Source: Limnohabitans sp.
GTDB taxonomy: Bacteria; Planctomycetota; Phycisphaerae; Phycisphaerales; SM1A02
Reading direction: 5' to 3'
DNA: 6,200 nt
Assembly (NCBI GenBank): GCA_030054275.1
Contig: JASGCF010000201.1
Coordinates: forward strand, 1 to 6,200
A program made the translations under genes and the position numbers. Of this stretch, positions 4,921 through 6,200 are shown piece after piece. The notes below the pieces were generated by a model, which searched no databases, had not been told where the DNA came from, and was given only the letters and a program-made list of their open reading frames with translations. Numbering within the stretch: the stretch's first letter is position 1; each line of letters opens with the position of its first letter.

Positions 4921-6200
4921 ATGCCTAGATATGCTGTCTCTCGCGTTGTTGCGGCTGCGGTTGCGGCTGTGGTTGCGGCATGGAGTTCGGCCTGTGTGTC
5001 CTTTGCGGTGCCGCCCGAACTCTCTCGTGTGCTTCCGCCGTCGATCGAGGTCGTTTCGGTCGCGTCGGGCACATCGAAGGTGACTTTCTCGCACCGCCCC
5101 GAGCGCGCAGAAGCGAAGGTCTTCGTCGCCGGCGACTTCAACGGATGGAACCCAACCGCGACCCCGATGGAGCGAATGGGCGATGGCGACTTCCGCGCGA
5201 CCGTCGAGATCGCAGACGGCCGCCATGGCTACAAGTTCGTGGTCGATGGGAAATGGCTTGCGGATCCCCTGAATCCGGCGCGCGAGCCAGACGGGCACGA
5301 CGGATTCAACTCGGTGCTTGTGCTTGGGAAGGGTGGCGCCGACGAACCAACCGAGCAACGCGTGGTCGCGGGGTTCGCCACGCCCGACTGGGCGCGCGAT
5401 GCGATCTGGTACCAGATCATGCTCGATCGCTTTGCAAATGGCGACGCGACGAACGATCCGCCGAACACGCGGCCATGGACGAGCGCGTGGCGCGAGACGA
5501 GTCCGTGGGAAACCGCGAACGGACAGAGTTTCTGGCAGTGGTCTGTCTTCAACCGTCACTACGGCGGCGACCTTGAGGGTCTGCGTGCGCGCATTCCGTA
5601 CCTGAAGGCGCTTGGCGTGAACGCCATCTACCTCAATCCGATGTTCGAGGCGCCGAGTCATCACAAGTATGACGCGACGAACTTCGTGCACATCGATGAC
5701 AACTTCGGGTCGGCGGGCGACGCCGAGATGTCGGCTGCGAACGAGGACCTGCTCGACGATTCAACTTGGGGTTTCAACCAAAGCGATCGACTTTTCCTCG
5801 AGGTCGTGCGCGAACTGAAGGCCGCGGGATTTCGCGTGATCATCGACGGCGTTTTCAATCATGTGGGCGACACGCACCACGCGTTCGTCGATGTGCGTGG
5901 GCGCGGCGCGGAGGGTGCTGCGTCGCCGTATTCAGACTGGTTCGAGATCGAGAGTTTCGAGCCGTTTGTCTATCGCGGTTGGGCTGGATTTGGCCAATTG
6001 CCCGCGTTTCGGAAGAGTTCCGACGGTCTTGCGAGCGCGACGCTCACGAAGCACATCATGGATGTGACGCGGCGATGGATGGATCCAAACGGCGACGGCG
6101 ATCCGTCGGATGGTGTCGACGGATGGCGGCTTGATGTGCCGAACGAGGTGCCCATGGGCTTCTGGCGCGCGTGGCGGAAGACCGTCAAAGAGGTCAATCC
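4921..6200 (+). CDS. Exported GH13 alpha-glucan hydrolase with CBM48-like domain (3' end outside window)
   Basis: The frame stays open to the right edge, giving 426 residues. The start MPRYAVSR is followed by an Ala/Val-rich hydrophobic core and WSSACVSFA, a plausible Sec signal. Cleavage could be after SFA; C25 in SSAC is only a weak lipobox. Residues about 58-125 look like a CBM48/E-set domain (VFVAGDFNGWNP at 67-78; YKFVVDGKWLADPLNP at 104-119). The GH13 barrel begins near 161 (AIWYQIMLDRFANGD) and continues with YGGDLEGLRARIPYLKALG (214-232), NPMFEAPSHHKYD (239-251), region I DGVFNH (309-314), a region V-like LPAF (360-363) and region II GWRLDVPNEV (401-410), with D405 the expected nucleophile. 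The acid/base Glu and transition-state Asp lie beyond the window. The best guess is a neopullulanase/cyclomaltodextrinase-like amylase acting outside the cytoplasmic membrane on alpha-glucans. DPNGDGDPSDGVD (388-400) looks like a metal-binding loop. ATG 4921 is chosen because the signal peptide follows at once. Confidence 0.92.
   Translation, partial: MPRYAVSRVVAAAVAAVVAAWSSACVSFAVPPELSRVLPPSIEVVSVASGTSKVTFSHRPERAEAKVFVAGDFNGWNPTATPMERMGDGDFRATVEIADGRHGYKFVVDGKWLADPLNPAREPDGHDGFNSVLVLGKGGADEPTEQRVVAGFATPDWARDAIWYQIMLDRFANGDATNDPPNTRPWTSAWRETSPWETANGQSFWQWSVFNRHYGGDLEGLRARIPYLKALGVNAIYLNPMFEAPSHHKYDATNFVHIDDNFGSAGDAEMSAANEDLLDDSTWGFNQSDRLFLEVVRELKAAGFRVIIDGVFNHVGDTHHAFVDVRGRGAEGAASPYSDWFEIESFEPFVYRGWAGFGQLPAFRKSSDGLASATLTKHIMDVTRRWMDPNGDGDPSDGVDGWRLDVPNEVPMGFWRAWRKTVKEVN
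4948..4980 (+). repeat. 12-nt tandem repeat inside the GH13 signal peptide core
   Basis: The units GTTGCGGCTGCG, GTTGCGGCTGTG and GTTGCGGCA follow each other at a 12-nt period, in frame, and encode VAAA, VAAV and VAA. They make up most of the hydrophobic core of the signal peptide. A change of one unit would add or remove four residues without shifting the frame. Confidence 0.75.

Noticed and set aside
4913..4923. Alternative ATGs at 4913 and 4917 for the GH13 gene
   Set aside because: The ATG at 4917 meets a stop after three codons and the ATG at 4913 is in another frame with Leu/Arg-rich nonsense; only the ATG at 4921 leads into the signal peptide and catalytic domain.
4831..5691. Minus-strand open frame of 286 codons across the divergent promoter and the GH13 gene
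   Set aside because: It is antisense to the GH13 signal peptide, CBM48-like domain and barrel start, and its translation is a low-information, Arg-rich shadow.

Overview
The window looks like a carbohydrate import and digestion locus from a moderately GC-rich bacterium that is probably Gram-negative. The exported glycosidase, the membrane-fused binding protein and the PAP2 phosphatase all fit a cell with a periplasm. The fused transporter and the short hairpin repeats would suit Planctomycetota (for example Phycisphaerae), but nothing in the window proves the lineage, so treat that as a low-confidence guess.

Layout, left to right. At 1-347 (+) is the C-terminal part of a PAP2-family membrane phosphatase, cut by the left edge. 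At 348-453 is a short gap between convergent genes, filled by two copies of a 44-nt-period repeat, each able to fold into a hairpin. On the minus strand, 4897 down to 454, is a tightly packed three-gene ABC importer operon of the CUT1 (maltose-type) class. Its first gene is an 808-residue fusion of an extracellular sugar-binding protein and a MalF-type permease. It is followed with zero spacing by a MalG-type permease, and 10 bp later by a MalK/UgpC-type ATPase. At 4921-6200 (+), divergent and only 23 bp away, is the start of an exported GH13 alpha-glucan hydrolase with an N-terminal CBM48/E-set-like domain. It is cut by the right edge just after the catalytic nucleophile.

Inferred joint function: the GH13 enzyme would cut alpha-glucans (starch, glycogen, pullulan or cyclodextrin type) outside the cytoplasmic membrane. 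The tethered binding domain of the fusion would hand the released malto-oligosaccharides to the MalF/MalG channel, driven by the ATPase. The substrate is inferred from the GH13 neighbour, not read from the transporter.

The most interesting points are the binding protein-permease fusion, with the binding domain sitting between two membrane helices; the very short divergent promoter with overlapping TATA-type -10 elements that predict near-leaderless transcripts both ways; and the hairpin repeat pair whose sequence changes preserve the stem. No RNA genes, insertion sequences or CRISPR arrays were seen, and no stretch of more than 300 bases lacks a gene.
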